From: Symbiodinium natans
Lineage: Eukaryota > Sar > Dinophyceae > Suessiales > Symbiodiniaceae
Reading direction: 5' to 3'
DNA length: 64,000 bases
Assembly (NCBI GenBank): GCA_905221605.1
Contig: CAJNDS010002135.1
Location: 652,501 to 716,500, forward strand
Below, piece after piece: positions 33,554 through 44,245 of the stretch (positions within the stretch are counted from its first letter, which is position 1; each line of letters opens with the position of its first letter). Made by a program: the position numbers and the translations under genes. The notes under the pieces are model-generated. The model saw nothing but the letters and a program-made list of their open reading frames with translations. It was not told the origin of the DNA and searched no databases.

Positions 33554-36500
33554 ATGTTGCCGCGGAAAGTAGGCCCGGAGCATGAGCTGGTTGTGCTGGA
33601 CTCCTTCTGGGTGGGGCTGCAGGACGAAGCGGCCAGTGAGTCCTCCTTCCTGCGAGGCACCGGCAGCACGTTCGAGAAGGCTGCGTGGCGCAAGGCCTTG
33701 GCACAGCTGGCGCCCTCGACGCTGACGCAGTTCCTGAACGGGCGTCCAGCCAAAATGCCGTGGAAGCTGGCCGGACCGCTAAAGCCCTTCGCAAGGCAGG
33801 CGCGTGCAACAATGGAAACGGTGCACCCCTCCTTGTTTGGACTGTAAAGATGTGTAAAAGGTTCAAAATAAGTACACTGCACACATCTGCGCGTGAGACG
33901 CCCCGCGAGGCTGCCCGCGCTGGAGCGTGCCAAGCTTGTGCAGGAAGTCGGCTTGTACGTCTACCAGGTACTGCCCGCTCCAGAGCGCCAGGCCAGCGAC
34001 CCCGGCAGTGATGTTGACTGGGATGCCGAGGAGGACACTGTTGATGCCGGGGGCGAGGATGTGAGCGCCACTGTCGCTCCGGACCTGAAGCGGCGGCGGC
34101 TAGGCTCCAAGTCGGCGCCTGTGCGCTTCGTGCCCACGGACATGCAAGCTGTTCTCCCAACAGAGCTGGACAGTAGTAGGCTCTCCCGTGAGATAGGAGA
34201 CATAGCTAGTGTGGACTGGAAATGCGGGAAGCGCAAACCGGAGCAGCTGGTGCCACTGATCATCCAGGGAGTCCGCGCGGACACAGTGCGGCCGACGCTG
34301 CAAGCCGTAGTGGGCAAAGAGGATGGCCTGACCTACTACGCCAGCCAGCCTCTGCGGCAGAGCGTCTCCGCCATGCGCCTGCTGACGGCCGCCCAGAATG
34401 TGCAAGAGGCCTACAGCAGATTACCACTCTTGCTGTCGCCCAGCACTCCGTGTGTGGTGCCACAATGTGGGTTCCGAGTGGAGATCGTGGAGGACGACTA
34501 CCCCGGGGAGGACCGAACCCAGGACCCGACCACGGACGGCGCGTCTGATGTGGGCACGGCGGCGGCTGTGCGGCTGGGCCTCATCAAGAGCGAGACTGAC
34601 ATCAACTCGTACTCGCCGACACAGTTCCGTGGCCTTCTCCGCGTCGGGCCATTGTGGCATGTGCTCGTGAAAGGCATGCTGATGATCGACTGCCGCAGAA
34701 AAGACGGGCTCCACATCCGGAGGAGCTGCAGCAAACTGCACATGCACTACCTGAGCCCTGTCTCGTCAGAGCACCTCGGGCTCGACCTAACACAGAACAC
34801 GGAGGCAGCCATGCAGGCCGCGCGGATAAACTGTCAAACCACAGCCGCGCTCGCCATGCGGGCTATGGCCTATAAGACAGAGGCTGCCCGTGTGGTCGCG
34901 CTGGGCCTGCTGGACACATTGCCGCTCCGCTGGCCAGACATCATATAGCTGGTGGACCGTTGTCTTTCAATTAGTGAAGAACAGTACCATAACATTAGCC
35001 TACAGCGTCTGGAAAAGCAAGAACGTAGGACACGTGTACATGAGCAGAGGGGGTTGAAAGCACGAGTTTATAGTCATGTCCAGCTGCCCAGGCTTCAGAC
35101 ACTGCAAGCTGCCACCGTGCTTCACTTCGCGAGCGTGGCATGGGGCATCAAGAACAGCCTTCTCGAAGCTCCAGCAGAAGCCGTGAAGCGTTTGTCTCCG
35201 CCAGCCCCCACACGGGGCGACAAACGCCAGGCGGAGATGAACGAGGAACGGCAGTTTGTCAATCGGGTCGGGAAACACGAGGTCACAGTCCGAGCCGCAG
35301 CCGATGAAGAAGAGGTGGAGAGCGATCTGGCCCAGCTCACCAAGGAAGTCGAGGAGATGCACCCGTGGGACTTGGCGCGGGGAACCAAGCGGGCAGTTCT
35401 CGGAGGCGGTGGCGCATTCAACGGCCTCCTGACGCAGTGCAGACACGACCCTCAGCTCGTCCTGCCCGGAGGCGCATGGGTTCTGACATCGCTGCCCGAC
35501 ATCTGGAAGGGACTTGAGGCAGGCGGCATCTCTGCAAAACCCTAACTAACCCCGCACACACCCTGTGGAACGGCCTAGCTCGAAGGACAAGCAGTGCTAT
35601 GTCTTCGCGAACGGCGTCAACATCGTGGGTAGGGTTGCCGTGTGGCGCAGCCCGGTCGTGCAACCGGGAGACATCCAGGTATGGGAGGCAAAGGAATGGC
35701 CTGCCCACCAACGCGCCCCGCCGAGGAACTGCATCGTCTGCACAGTGCGTGGGCCTGGCGTCACGGCGCTGTCTGGCGGAGATTCGGATGGCGACACAGT
35801 CTTCGTGACCTTGAACGCCGACCTGATCGAGTTCCTGGACCACACGGAGCCGGCTGTGGCAGCTTTGGACCTCGAGGGCGCCGCGCAGCCAAAGAAAGAA
35901 CTCGAGCAGGAAGACAGGATTCGGTTTTCCCTGTGTGAGGATAGGACTCCAGAATATTTGCGGTACATGCTTCGCGTGCCAACGCTCAACGTCCGTGGCC
36001 TGGCAACTGCAATGGCAGAAAAATGCCAGCAGGCGGTGTGTGAGTCGCCAGGAGATCCGGCCAAGTACCAGTGCATGCTGCGCGTGGGGTTTCTCTGCCA
36101 TGCAGCCTACGACTGCCCCAAGAAGTTTTCTGGGCAGTACGTCTTGGCCGCCATTCGCCGCGAGATGCGTGCAGCAGGCATCGCGCAGAGCACCTTCCGT
36201 TCCACGTTTGCATTTGCGTGGACTCTGTGCTCACACGGCCTTCCACCCTACCAACGTAAGCCGTGGGAACTGAAGCCAGTACAAGCCCTGCTGAAGGAGG
36301 AGATCAACGCGAAGAGCCTGGAGCTTGGCCGGATTTGGTTCCCGGGCGACAAAATCGTTTTGGGAGCACGCGCAGGTCGGTGGATACGGTGCATCTGGTT
36401 GAACATGAAGCGCAATGAGGCGCTGGCCTGGCGTCGGGAAGCCCGCACATGCCCCCTGCTGGAGATTGCCTGCCTGTTACACCACGCCCTAGGCCGTGAA

Positions 36501-36623
36501 CAGTGGCGCCAGGAGCTTCTTTCAGAAGAGCACATTGCCTCCCTGCAGCTCGCTATGCAGAATTTGCACTCCGGCCGGGCCATCAGCACGCTCCGCGGGC
36601 TCCTGGACAGCACCCTGTTCTGA
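33554..36623 (+). CDS. Cellular-type RNA-dependent RNA polymerase (RDR), interrupted frame
   Basis: Makes the second strand on single-stranded RNA templates in RNA silencing. This is family knowledge; the role here is inferred. Four open segments follow each other: 33,554-33,847, 33,893-34,948, 34,952-35,545 and 35,565-36,623, about 1,000 codons together, close to the usual family size. The second segment carries conserved core features: TDG (residues 214-216), a Q-x-R (244-246), VKGMLMID (259-266) and HIRRSCSKL (274-282). The last carries GRVAVWRSP, PGDIQVWEA (34-42), the catalytic DSDGD (73-77; 35,781-35,795) and, later, HAAYDCPKK. The first three segments share one frame, with TAA and TAG between them, and the last is in another frame. 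This fits short introns or a decaying gene. The ATG at 33,554 is the first in frame. It converges with the Helitron-type gene. Confidence 0.88.
33844..33897 (+). other. Candidate 54-nt intron in the RDR gene
   Basis: Starts GTAAAGATG, contains the two in-frame stops, ends GCGTGAG and is divisible by three, so removing it joins segments one and two in the same frame. No transcript evidence. A chance GT-AG pair is possible. Confidence 0.4.
34946..34948 (+). other. In-frame TAG inside the RDR gene
   Basis: Separates the second and third open segments, which are in the same frame with plausible sequence on both sides. It could be a nonsense mutation, a read-through stop or part of an unrecognised intron. 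Confidence 0.6.
35543..35579 (+). other. Frame change with branch-point-like text, candidate intron 3' end
   Basis: The third segment ends at TAA (35,543-35,545) inside CCCTAACTAACCCC, which looks like a branch point, and an AG lies about 30 bases on (GGCCTAG, ending near 35,578). The next segment then opens at once with conserved RDR sequence. The donor site was not identified. Confidence 0.4.
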
Positions 36624-37756
36624 GACATGCCTGCTCGGAGCCTAGGCCTGCACTTCAAAGCTCAGACTGCGCAAAACATGTGACGCCACATGGGGCAACT
36701 GGAGGTCTGTGCCCCGACACGACAGCACAATGTTCTGACTGCAGCCTCGCCAAGCCTTGAACACGAAAACCAGCAAACCACAGGTTGATGAGTGCATGCT
36801 GCCAGCACGAACAGCTGCAAGTCACATGAGCATGCAGAAGATGCATATGCGTGCAGGCGGTTCTTCGACCAGAGCTGTGTCCTGGAAAGAGCGCTGCAGC
36901 GACACGGAGAGGCCGGGGGAACAGGGAGTCCCACCTCAGCAGACTCAAGTGCGGTTGTCAAGTCAGTCACCGTCCTTTGTTTTCTTGCGCTGGCCATAAG
37001 CTCGCAACAGCCTGAGCAACGGCCAGTCGAGAGCTCGGAAGCCAGGAGGAGAGGATGAGGGAGAGGGAGGGAGGGCGAGAGTGTTGGGCAAGAGAGAGAG
37101 AGCAACAGAAACAGACATTTCGGCTTCCGGTACTTCCCGAGTAGCAACCAACCCTGGCGGGGGCAACCCTGGCGGCGGCAACCCTGGCGAGGGCAACTTA
37201 CAGAGAACTTTGGCAGGGCCCTTCATAGAGAGGGACGAAGAAGCATCTGGGGTCACATGGCACTTCGAGACGAAAGGAGGCCTATGTTTCCTTCATAAGA
37301 TGGCTGGGCCATCACACACAACAATTCCTGAGTATACGTGACCTGAGGGGCAACGCTGTGGGGGTAACCCTGGCGGGGGCAACCCTGGCGGGGAAGTGTT
37401 GAACACATCAAGAAGCAGGCCAGGGCTGGGTAGCTGTGCCGAAATGTTGCCTCGTTTTTCTGGCCAGGAAGCAGGCAATGGCGGGGGCAACCCAGGCGGG
37501 GGCAACGCTGGCGGGGGCAACGGGGGCAAGGCAACCCTGGCAAGGCCAACCCTGGCGGGGGCAACCGTTGCGGAGGCTAACCCTGGTGGCAACCCGGCGG
37601 GGCGCAGGCAAGTACAGATGGACGTGTCTGCTGCTCATCTTGCAATTGGCTACCTCGGCTACTGCTAAGACGCCCGACTGGAGCCTCTGTGAGCCAAACG
37701 AGGTAACCATGCCGATCGAACCACACAGACTGAGTTTCTCTTTGTCACACGCACTT

Positions 37757-37803
<47 letters not shown>

Positions 37804-38066
37804 CCATCGCCCATCTCTTTCTCTCCCTCTCTCCTTCTCTCTCTCTGTCTCCCTCTCCTGTCTTTCCCGCTCTCTCTGAAGAGCCGTCCCTGCCATAACA
37901 TTCAAAGTACAATGGAGCACGCAAGCAATGCAGATTTGATTTTCCTCGCGCCGTACAAATCCGCAAGTCGGCGAGACACGCTCGCAGGCTTCGCCGCGAG
38001 CGAGAAGTCATCCCTAAGCAGCGCCGGTGACGAGCATCTGACAGTGCCGCCCATGCCACTATAGGT
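36624..38066. repeat. Convergent intergenic region with minisatellite pieces and (CT)n tract
   Basis: Holds 15-bp GGCAACCCTGGCGGG units at 37,148-37,195, 37,370-37,395 and 37,480-37,600. A composite repeat AACTTTGGCAGGGCCCTTCA continues into a TAGAGAGGGACGAAGAAGC variant near 37,200-37,245. A CT-rich tract lies at 37,755-37,875. It is the shared 3' flank of the RDR and the Helitron-type gene. No terminator or Helitron end was identified. Confidence 0.8.
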
Positions 38067-41000
38067 TCATCGCAGTGTTACAGGGGTGAAATGCTCCGGG
38101 GTAAGCACGCCGCCCAGAAGATAGGATTGAGCATCTTTCACCCGGCTCAGCGCAGTGTAGCCTACTGCCGGCAAGTTTGGCACGTCCAAGTAGATAATGA
38201 TGAAAGAGAATTCGTCGCCTTGCACTTTTGCGATGGTGCTGCAGTAGCCCAAGCGAAGTGGATAGTAGACCAGCCCTGCAAATTCCGGATCATGCCAGGG
38301 GGTGACGGGCAGTCGCTTTCCGGTGTCCGTTCGCACCCACAGCACTCGGGTGGCCGCCTCGTACTCCAGAACAGTACAGCCCATGCCATTGACAAAGTCA
38401 TCCGTCTTCCGAACATTCCGTGTGAGGTAGATGCGAGCGCCCAAGTAAATCTCCACATCGGTAGGCGCAGGCTGTCGGTCGAGGCGCAAGGAACTGTTGT
38501 TGAAATTTTCCGGGTTGTCCTCATAAGCGCCGGGCAGCACGGCTGCGGGGCTGACGCCAGGGTACAAAGCTGCCAGGGCGAGCTTGTTGATCAAAGCGAC
38601 CCCACTCCTTGTGGCCGCAACATATGTGGCCGTGGGATACTCGTGAAGGAGAGTGGGCTCTTTGCCCGACCAGGCCTTATGGCCGCGGCAGATTTTATTC
38701 ACCTCTGTCTTCGTTGGCATGCTGGATCGCAGCAAAGCCAGCGTTTGCAGAAAAGCAGGGTCATGACTGCGATAGATTTTGGCAAGCTCCATCCTTTGAC
38801 ACGACTTCCAGGCCGTGCTTTCCCACGGCCGCTGTGGTGCCACGCCCGGCAGCTGGTACTTATCTCCGAGGAAAACCATCGCAGGAACACGGTCCGCCAT
38901 GCTCCACAGCCGGAGAACGCGCTCAAAGTCTTCCAGACCGAGTTGCGAGTATTCGTCGACAATTACCAGCGTGTATCCGCACAAGACGTACGCCGCCTCC
39001 TGCTCAGGCAGATGAAATTGAAACGCGGCTGCAGCCGTGTCGACAACCAAATTGGCGTGGTCGCCAAGCCGCTGGCGCACGCGGCCTGCCATCCGAGCTG
39101 TGGGACAGGTCACCAGCACTGCCGCGCCATCGGCCAGTGCACACTGTGCACATTCCAAGGCCACCGTCGTCTTCCCCGTGCCCGGCCTGCCGGAGCAAAT
39201 CAAGGGCCGGTTTTGCAGATCCCGGAGCTGCGAGAAGATGCGTTCAACGTCTGTGTCGTCCGTCGCTTGCTGTGCTTGCAGGGAGCGAGTCACTCGCTCC
39301 TGTATGGCGTTGAAAAACAGCAGCTGCTGGCCTTCGAACAGGCCAAGGCGAGCTTGCTCCACAGGCTTGCCCACACTGTCTTCCTCCGTCTTGTCGATGC
39401 GGCCGTCGATGTATGCGTTCACAGCGACTGTGACAGCCTCCAAAAACAGCCGTGTGTCCCGGATAATTGCGTCCGTGTGCCCCTCCAACTGCATGTCCCG
39501 GACCAAGTTACCCAGATCACGCCAGTGCCCCCGATGTGGACCATCGGCATTGTCTGTGAGCAGAAGAGCCGTGGCAAACCCACGATAACGATCCGGAACA
39601 CTGTCTACACCCCGGACGGTCCGGAAGATTTCCAAGGATCGAAAAGGCAGGTGCATCATGCACCATTGACCGAAGAAGCGGTCATTCAGCCGCCACAAAT
39701 AATCGACTGCCACGACTTGCTCTCCACGCATCATGTACCCTCGCACGAATTCTTCCAGGTCCACCTGCGTGCCAGCATTCTGCGCCTCCTCGTGTCGCTG
39801 CCGCAGCCATGCAGCGATCTCACCGTGCGGCCCACTTTTACGCAGATACTCCAGCAGGGACATGGTCTCCCCACGCCAGGCGCAGTCCATGTATTTTTGT
39901 ACGAACAAGGGCTGCTGAGCTGATTCGTCCCAGGGATGCGGCGCACGTACGGACCGGCGACCAGTCTGGACAGTTCCAAACTCCCACTGACGCAAACCTT
40001 GCGTCAGCTGCAGGACCATCTCAGGCTCGAGCGGGTGATACTCGAATAGTATCTTCCGACACAGGCTCGTGACGCTGCTCGCGTCCGACATCCACTCGTC
40101 GTACGAGGAGTCGGACCATTTGGCCACATACTTGGCCACGTACGCCAGCAAGAGACCACGTCCCTGTCTGCACTGTAAGTCCTGATGGCAGCGCAGAGCG
40201 TCCATGATGTCGAGGAAGTACCCGCGAACGCCCTGGTCGGCGTCGTCCGGCGTGTGAGGAAGGGTCCAGCCACCCGTGACGGGGTCAAACTGCGGCGGAC
40301 CGTCATGCACCGGCCAGCGGCTCTCGCCGGCATCATCACGCTGCGAGCCTCGAACGAATGCGGCGAGATCGTTCTCGGCTTCTGGGAGATTTTCAGTTGC
40401 TGCTGCGATTGACCCCAGGTCAACTGCCGCAGGATCTCGCAGCCAGAACAGTGCGTGCACATGTGGACGGCCCGAGCCATGATACTGCTGTGTACCGGCT
40501 TTCTTGGATCCATCCTGGAACTCGATGCGCGTAAAGAAATGCACGCCGTCTAGTCCTTGCCCCTTCCCCAGCAGATGCCGAGTCCAGCCCGTGCCGCGAT
40601 GCCTTCCGCGCCCGGCCAGAAGACTGCGAGTTACCTGCAGCATCGTGTGCGTGAGGTGCAGACACTCGAAGGCAGGCAGTCGCATTCGCTCGCGCAGCAG
40701 CTTCTGCATCTCGTCGAGCAAGTAAGCGTGGTACGGAAAGCTGCGCTCGTAAGGTGCCAGCGTCCAATACAGGTGAGGGTAGCCTATCTGGCGGACGAGG
40801 TCATGCAGGCCGTTCTTCACATCTTTCCAGTAGAGCGGAGACATCGGGTGTCCGCGCATCATGATCCGCATGGCGGTTCCGTCCGCCACGTTGCGCTTGC
40901 TTCCCAGATCCGTCCACAGATGCAGGTCATACACGAACTGCAGAAGCTCGAAGTCGGATCCATACCCAAGGAGGGGACTGAGCAGTTTGCAGAGGAAGGA

Positions 41001-43860
41001 ACGCTTGATGCTGTGACGGCGATCGTCGACATCTTCTGCCTCGTCGGCATCGCTAGTCTCGGCCTGGCCCTGCGGATCTTCGGTGGCGGCTAGCTGCCGG
41101 AAGCGGCGCCGATTGAGGCGCTCGTAAGACTCGCACATATTAGCATCCCAATACAAGTGCGGCCAGAGAGCGTTCTCGAGGCCAGGCTCCTCAATGAACT
41201 GGAGTGGTCTGCGAGCCACCTCCGGGGTGGGCCCAGAAGCGTTCTGGTCCAAGAAGGAGCAGTGGCGATCGTAAAAATGCCCATACAGACTGTCCGACGA
41301 CCGACGCAGAAACTTCAGCGCAGCACGCGCGAGGCGTCGTGACTCCTTAGGTAGTTTCTCGACTTTCACGTCGACCTTCTCCAGCCCCCAAGAAAAGGTC
41401 GTCATGCGAACCTTTTTGCGATAGCCGTTGTCCGCGCGGGTGACCGGCCCCACGTCGATCGTCAAAGGGCGAAGTGCCTGGACGACGTCGTGGGGCAGCT
41501 CGCGCAATGGCAGCGGCACGTCCTCTGGGCGCGGCACCACGTGCGGATGTTTCGCGCCGCAGCGGCGGCAGCTGGAACGAGGAACCTCGGGCTTGTGTTC
41601 CTCTGCTTGCAGGTCTCTAGGTCGCAGCGGGCGCATCTGCAGCATCTGACAGCTTGTACACATTCCCCAGGCCCCCTCTGTGCACCAGCGCTGCAGGCCG
41701 ATGGAAACATCGGAGCGGCTCGCCGGTGGGAGGTCGCAGTCGTTGTCGACGGGTGCGAGCAGTTCCGACCCTGACGCTCGGGCGCGCCGTGGTGCATCTG
41801 GGTAGAATCGCTTCTTCGCGTAGCGCTGATCCGCCAGGACTGCGGAACGATAGACCTTCTTGGCCGGGCCATCGGGAGGTGCCGCAACGTGCCTGCGGCG
41901 AGCTTTGCAGCTTTCCCACGTTGCACTGTCACTGGCACACTGGCCCCCCTCGACAGGCTTGTGGCGTTTAGGCGCGCTAGCCGATTTCTCTATTCGCGCA
42001 GCGTGGGCAGGTGCCCAGTGCCGGAGACGCTTCAGGGCTCTCTCGTGCACAGTGCCGTTGCTGCAGGTGCGGAATGCTTTGAGAGCTTTGGTCAGACGAC
42101 CTCGCCCGGCTGGCGTACCGGCCGCAGTCTGCATCGTCGCCTTGCTGCAAAACGCGCACGCGCTGGCCAGGCGTGGCCTCCGCGCTGCCGAGCCCGGGCG
42201 CTGCGGGTTGAAGATGCATGACTGCGTGGAGCAGAGCTCGGCCGCGTAGCGTTTCCGCGCCATTGTCTGCTTGGGCTTCTTCTGAGGGGCTGCATCCTCG
42301 CAGCCCTGTTCGGCCGATCGCCTCTTCGATTGCCGCGCAGCCCATGCAGTTGGGGTGAATGGAGCCGCCTCGAGGCCCGGGTCGCGGTCGAAAGCCTCCC
42401 ACCTCTCGCGAGTAATCCATCGCACGGAGCCTTTCGCCACCCAGCTGGGAATGCTGATCGGGGCAGGCAGGACCTCGACTTCCTCCAGTGGCCACGCCCA
42501 CGGCGCTGGGTACGAAATTTCTCGGAGCGCTTCGTGGTTCTCGTGCCTGTCTGTTTCTGTCAAGCGGCGGCTCCGTCCAATTCGAGCCCTTGCTAGGATT
42601 CTTCGTGTCTTGACCTCTGCAAGCGTCACCCAACCTTCGTGCGGACAGGCCCTCTCCGCGTATCTCTATCGTTTTCTCGCCGGACAGGATGCGTCCAAGC
42701 CACTTGGGTCTAATTTTCAGAATCCTGCTCGTGCGTCCAAATGCCATCGCAGCCGTGGCCCACGTGCTCGTCTGCAGCTGCTTGCCTCGCTTGTCTGTCG
42801 GCGTTGGTGAAGTTTCTTCTAGATGGGAATCACAGCTGGAGGGCGCCGCGCCAGAAGCAGCAGCCACGGCGGTCTGGTGCTTGGCCGGGGACCCGCCCTC
42901 CGCATCGGCACACCTGGACGCTTCGCCGTCCCGGGCATCGCCTGCGCCGTCCAGAAGGCCGCTGCCGCTGCGCGCGTCACTGTTGGGAGTTTCCTTTAGC
43001 TGGGAATCACAGCAAGCAGCAGCCACTGTGGTCTGGAGCTTGGCCGTGGACCCGCCCTCCGCGTCGGCACACCTGGACGCTTCGCCGTCCTGGGCATTAT
43101 CTGCGTTGTCGTCAAGTTTGCTGCTGGGATGTTCGGAGACGTACTTGTCGCCCTCGTCTGTGTGACAGGCTGCGTCGTCATCCGTCTCACTGGCGGCGTC
43201 ATCAGCGAGGGGTGGGGCCCCAGCTCTCTCCGGAGGGCAATGAAGCTTTGCGTTGGAGTCCGAGTCCGAGTCCGACAGCGACATCCTGGCGGCTGGCTGT
43301 GCAATCTTCTGGTCGGGCGCCCAGCTTCGCAGCAGCACGTAATGGCCAGAAGAGTAGCCGGCTCCATCAGTACTATACACGAAGCCAAGCTCGCAGTGCA
43401 CAGGGCCCTCCCCATGAATCACAGGAAAGGCCTTATCTTCGCTTAGTGGAGTCAGAAGGAAGGCCCCGCCTAAGGCTCGCGTGTAAAAGGCGAATTCTTC
43501 GTCCCCGGGATAGGCGCCGCGTCGAAGACTTCCCGCCATGTCGTGTGCACCTTCGCTCTCCATCAAAGCCAAGACTTTGTCCAGAAGGCTGCGGGCCTTT
43601 GCCTTCCAGATCCCTTCTTCTTCGGCGTCCACGATGAAACCCATGCTGTCTTTCGCGACAGCTTGCCATCTCTCGGGCTCGAGAGAAGCCAGCCAAGCAT
43701 ACAGAAAGCAGTAGCCGTCAGGTGGACTGTTCAGGGGCGGTCCGGACCAGCGGCAGGGCCCGGCGACCTCCATGGTTTCTGCCGCCGCAGGGGGCAGGCG
43801 CATATGTGGCAGGAGCGCGCCCGGCGCATCTGCAGCCGCTGCAGCAAGTGCCAAGGCCAT
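38067..43860 (-). CDS. OTU-ASCH-zinc finger-Helitron Rep/helicase protein, one frameshift
   Basis: Helitron transposases nick and join DNA with a HUH/Y2 Rep domain and unwind it with a Pif1-like helicase. The N-terminal part reads from ATG 43,860 (another ATG lies at 43,923; the second copy supports 43,860). It has an OTU-like protease with PPDGYC (Asp and Cys 69/72 counted from 43,923) and SGHYVLL (His 194), then an ASCH start at ILKIRPKWLGRILSGEKTIE (401-420). The frame shifts near 42,650. The 1,520-codon frame from 42,629 holds the rest of ASCH, a C-x4-C...C-x2-C finger (133-161), a zinc ribbon (C324/C327/C354/C357), the Rep HUH motif GRPHVHALFWL (720-730), the two tyrosines of YVAKYVAK (Y830/Y834), Walker A GRPGTGKT (1147-1154), DEYSQ (1225-1229), GDKYQLPG (1255-1262), TIAKVQG (1465-1471) and TALSRV (1492-1497). 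All Rep and helicase signatures are intact. The joined length would be about 1,900-1,950 residues. Confidence 0.92.
42650..42652 (-). other. Single-base frameshift site inside the ASCH domain
   Basis: Read on minus, IEIRG is followed by GAGGGCC. One extra G here separates the OTU/ASCH-start frame from the frame reading CPHEGWVTLAEVK. The second copy has the same junction in one frame (EIRGSPCPHVGWVTL), so the break is an insertion in this copy, a sequencing or assembly error in a short G run, or a frameshift tolerated during translation. Confidence 0.8.
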
Positions 43861-43923
43861 GAGAAAAGGTAAGGGTCTGCACACCCCTGCTAGGCTTGAG
43901 CTGTCAGTTATCGGTACGGACAT

Positions 43924-44245
43924 GCGAATTTAGGAACAATCAGACTGAAACATGCATGTATATATATATATATATAAGATGGACATATATTTAGTACTTA
44001 ATATTGGGTTATACGCTGTGTGCTCTCTCTCTCTCTCTATGTATCCATCTATCTATCTACTCCCCTCTCTCCCGAATGCTGTGACTGCGCGCAGAGCAGA
44101 CTTGTTTGCCTCGCGCGCACGGGCCGGTGAAGGAAGTCGTCTCTAGTGCGCATGGAATATAGACATGCGCTGAAATGCACTGAATTCTTAACAAGGTGGG
44201 GGGTGAAACTGTAGTGCTCCGGCATGGCGTGATGGATGGGTCAGC
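43924..44245. promoter_or_regulatory. Upstream region of the Helitron-type gene: (TA)n and CT-rich tracts
   Basis: On plus, (TA)n at 43,958-43,976, CT-rich and TATC-rich text at 44,025-44,075 and the 3' flank of the second copy. No core promoter element can be named. A similar (TA)n/(CT)n arrangement lies upstream of the gene at 49,937-51,712, so these tracts may mark promoter regions. Confidence 0.35.

Noticed and set aside
33309-34160. 283-codon minus frame
   Set aside because: Antisense to the RDR N-terminal part, proline/arginine/alanine-rich as expected of a GC-rich shadow.
35418-36101. 227-codon minus frame
   Set aside because: Antisense to the RDR catalytic segment, with no domain.
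38091-39923. 610-codon plus-strand frame
   Set aside because: It lies antisense to the helicase part of the Helitron-type gene, which has clear motifs. The plus frame has no domain and is a GC-rich shadow.
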